A stretch of 46,876 bases of DNA. It comes from Betaproteobacteria bacterium. GTDB lineage: Bacteria; Pseudomonadota; Gammaproteobacteria; Burkholderiales; Burkholderiaceae_C. Shown piece after piece: positions 45,096 through 46,876 of the stretch (positions are counted from its first letter, which is position 1; the number at the start of each line of letters is the position of its first letter). The stretch lies in contig JABCYW010000038.1 in assembly GCA_013289985.1 (NCBI GenBank), forward strand, positions 1 through 46,876, in the 5' to 3' direction. The notes under the pieces are model-generated. The model saw only the letters and a list, made by a program, of their open reading frames with translations. It was not told the DNA's origin and made no database searches. The position numbers and the translations under genes are program-made.

Positions 45096-45290
45096 TTAAC
45101 GGAGTGGTTTTACTCGCTGGCCGACGCGCTCGCGAACGTAGTGCTCCGTCATGTCCCGGTTCTTGTGCCCTAACAGTCGCTGCGAGTGTCCGAGGTCTCC
45201 CGTGTCGCTCGCGGTCTTCGCGCGAATGTCACGGACTTGGAAGCTGATACCGGCCGCCTTGCGAGCTTTGTCGAATCGCGAATCGCCGGC
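45096..45290 (-). pseudogene. Tyrosine-recombinase (phage integrase) C-terminal remnant
   Basis: The minus strand reads the end of a phage-type integrase: SRFDKARKAAGISFQVRDIR (Arg of box II), HSQRLLGHKNRDMTEHYVRE (the LGH His and nucleophile Tyr), then VGQRVKPLR and a stop. About 65 codons remain; an in-frame stop at 45291 and loss of the rest show it is dead. It is convergent with the toxin-like gene and lies within the island whose entry it probably mediated. Confidence 0.85.
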
Positions 45291-45374
45291 TCACCTGGGC
45301 CGCCTTGGGCCGAGCGATCGACGCTCACGGCGCCGGCGCTGTGGCAAGCTCTGCGCATTGATGAGGAGAAAAGA

Positions 45375-46712
45375 ATGAGCGACGAGTCTTCCCTGACCGC
45401 GACATTCCGCGGCCTATTGCCAAACCTGGGTCGCATGGAATCGATGTTGACCCAGATTTTGGACCTGGAAGGGCACGAGTCTTTCAGAGCGATCGACCCG
45501 GCAGCAACACCCGAATCTGCCTACATCCGTGATCGGGTGTTTGCGAACGCGCGCTTACTTCGACACCGACTTGCGACTATCGATCCGCTCCTTCTGAGCG
45601 AGGGGGGACTGGCAAATATCAACGTGCACATTGCGGCAGAGTTGAACGAACTGACAAACTTCGCGGCGAATAGAAATCTCGGGCATCTGGTTAACGCGAG
45701 GGCTCAACTTGACGGCAATGTCTATCCGTACCTGTGGGCGATATTCCCGGAAAGCGGCACTGGCCCGTTGGATTCAGCTCAGCTAGCACGCATTCGCGAG
45801 GTTGAGGAGTTCGCGCAGCAAGCCATCCGAGATGTGAGCGCTGAACGCGATGCAGCGCAGGCTGCCACTCGCGACCAGTTTGCCAAAGCGATCGAGGACG
45901 TCGCCCACGAGCAAGAGAAATTGGTCGCTACCATGGCTGTCAATGCCGTGGAGTTGCGCGCCGCGATGACCAAAGCTTCTGACGATCTATCAACTCTGGC
46001 CGAAAAAATCGCTCAGCAGCGGTCAGACAACGAGGCGGCGATCGCGAAGCTAGAGAAGGAATTCTCCGAGGCCGAACAGAAACGCGGCGAACGATCTACA
46101 TCGCTACTGGCGCAGCAATCCAACGACTACGCCACCCGATCCAATGAGGCGGACAAGGAAGTCGGCGCACTTATAGAGCGCCTGTCCGAAAAGGAACAGG
46201 AAGTTATCAAGCTTGTCGAGGCAATTGGTACGAAGGGCATCACCGCGAACTACGCGGTGATTGCCGAGCGCGAGCTGAAGTCTGCAAACCGCTGGCGATG
46301 GGCGACGATCGCGTTCTTCGTTCTGGGAATCGGAATCGCTGCGTACATTTTCTTCAAGATCCTCCCCGCATCACTCGATCACTTGAACTTGGGCGAAATT
46401 GCGCTTCGATTCGGCTTCGCTCTCGCAATCACTGCACCCGCGATCTATACGGCACGCGAGTCGGCCAGGCATCGCACGACGGGCGATCGGGCTACCCAGG
46501 CTCAAATGGAGTTGGCATCGCTGGGCCCGTTCATTGCAAACCTTGATCGCGACTCGCAAGACTCCATCCGACGCGATCTCGTGGAAAAGTATTTTGGCCG
46601 TGAACACGAGGCATACACGGCTGAGCCACCGATCAAGCTCAAGGAGATGGGCAGCCTTGCCGTCGAACTTGTCAAAGCAACACGCGAGGCAGGAGAGAAG
46701 AGAGTCAAGTAG
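45375..46712 (+). CDS. Coiled-coil protein with two C-terminal-half transmembrane helices, unknown function
   Basis: A 445-residue protein I do not recognise. The start at 45375 is chosen for the excellent GAGGAGAAAAG site just upstream; longer in-frame extension runs over the integrase remnant. The N-terminal 150 residues are helical and without known motifs. Residues about 150-300 form a long heptad-rich coiled coil rich in Ala, Glu, Lys and Gln (EVEEFAQQAIRDVSAERDA onward). Two transmembrane helices follow (about 309-327 and 342-358), then a charged cytoplasmic end with LDRDSQDSIRRDLVEKYFG. It is an accessory island gene standing alone. Coiled-coil plus membrane-helix proteins occur in phage-defence and membrane-sensing systems, but nothing here proves that role. 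Confidence 0.8.
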   Translation: MSDESSLTATFRGLLPNLGRMESMLTQILDLEGHESFRAIDPAATPESAYIRDRVFANARLLRHRLATIDPLLLSEGGLANINVHIAAELNELTNFAANRNLGHLVNARAQLDGNVYPYLWAIFPESGTGPLDSAQLARIREVEEFAQQAIRDVSAERDAAQAATRDQFAKAIEDVAHEQEKLVATMAVNAVELRAAMTKASDDLSTLAEKIAQQRSDNEAAIAKLEKEFSEAEQKRGERSTSLLAQQSNDYATRSNEADKEVGALIERLSEKEQEVIKLVEAIGTKGITANYAVIAERELKSANRWRWATIAFFVLGIGIAAYIFFKILPASLDHLNLGEIALRFGFALAITAPAIYTARESARHRTTGDRATQAQMELASLGPFIANLDRDSQDSIRRDLVEKYFGREHEAYTAEPPIKLKEMGSLAVELVKATREAGEKRVK

Positions 46713-46746
46713 CCGGGCCGCCGTATGGTGCGACGTGCAACAGCAG

Positions 46747-46832
46747 GCAATTTTTCATTCCGACGCAAGTCCACTGAATGAATGACTTCCTAAAGTTGGC
46801 TCTATAAGTCAACACCCCGCAGTTTTTCATTC
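46747..46832 (+). repeat. 14-bp direct repeat near island right side
   Basis: GCAATTTTTCATTC (46747-46760) and GCAGTTTTTCATTC (46819-46832) differ by one base and lie 72 bp apart in a non-coding AT-rich stretch after the coiled-coil gene. No gene is visible between 46713 and the window end. Confidence 0.45.
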
Positions 46833-46876
46833 GGCGCTCGCCGTCGCGCCGTCGACAAGGTACTGACCGCTGGCGG

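Larger units (their letters stand above)
43235..46876. mobile_element. tRNA-Phe-anchored genomic island, left part (continues past window)
   Basis: After the tRNA the base composition drops visibly and codons become A/T-ending more often. The contents are mobile or defence-like: XRE-ImmA/IrrE protein, DUF4411 PIN-type protein, a tyrosine-integrase C-terminal remnant, and a coiled-coil membrane protein. No second copy of the tRNA 3' end is present up to 46876, so the far att site is either outside or lost. Confidence 0.7.

Noticed and set aside
45186-45374. N-terminal extension of the coiled-coil protein
   Set aside because: It runs antisense over the integrase remnant, and the ATG at 45375 has a much better ribosome site.
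43290-46876. A second attachment site repeating the tRNA-Phe 3' end
   Set aside because: I looked for CCCCAGGCCACCA-like sequence in the rest of the window and found none.

Overview
This window looks like chromosomal DNA from a high-G+C betaproteobacterium of the order Burkholderiales. A Roseateles/Mitsuaria/Pelomonas-like genus is my inference; no marker rRNA is present. The basis is uniformly GC-rich codon use up to about 43 kb, the gene order rsmB - DUF4390 - ntrY - short ntrX-like regulator, the adjacent tkt and gap genes, several large TonB-dependent receptors, and a palindromic GGGGTC..GACCCC intergenic repeat.

Layout: 1-3.8 kb holds the 3' part of a polyamine-binding protein gene and a TonB-dependent receptor (TBDR). 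3.8-5.7 kb holds a degenerate short-chain dehydrogenase divergent from an AraC-type regulator, with a two-turn direct repeat between them that looks like an operator. 5.9-9.9 kb holds fructokinase, a UbiH-type monooxygenase, an aldo/keto reductase and a MurU-type nucleotidyltransferase. 10-13.2 kb holds transketolase and GAPDH with a clear terminator. 13.4-17.9 kb is a tandem pair of secreted S8 (subtilisin-like) proteases, duplicated together with their upstream regions and carrying C-terminal membrane/sorting tails. 17.9-20.1 kb is a leftward run of SET-domain protein, biotin ligase and SPOR-like protein, divergent from topoisomerase III (20.2-22.8 kb) across a Z-DNA-prone stretch. 22.8-24.2 kb has two tandem small outer-membrane beta-barrel paralogues, followed by proA, queC and a LemA-like gene.

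27.3-36.5 kb is an accessory block between lemA and a BLUF photoreceptor gene. It contains two large TBDRs, a secreted S9 peptidase directly after the second TBDR, an IS630-type transposase remnant, and a short scar in which a shrunken BLUF copy and the last codons of a second lemA copy lie side by side. 36.6-43.1 kb returns to core genes: BLUF and folE leftward, then rsmB, DUF4390, an NtrY-type kinase and an NtrX-like regulator that lacks the AAA+ domain.

A tRNA-Phe(GAA) gene at 43.2 kb marks the edge of a lower-G+C genomic island. It carries a two-gene toxin-antitoxin-like module (XRE-ImmA/IrrE protein plus DUF4411 PIN-type protein, overlapping by 4 nt), the C-terminal remnant of a tyrosine integrase, and an unrecognised coiled-coil membrane protein. 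The candidates most worth following up are this island, the S8 pair, the AraC operator, the TBDR-S9 peptide-use unit and the BLUF/LemA scar.
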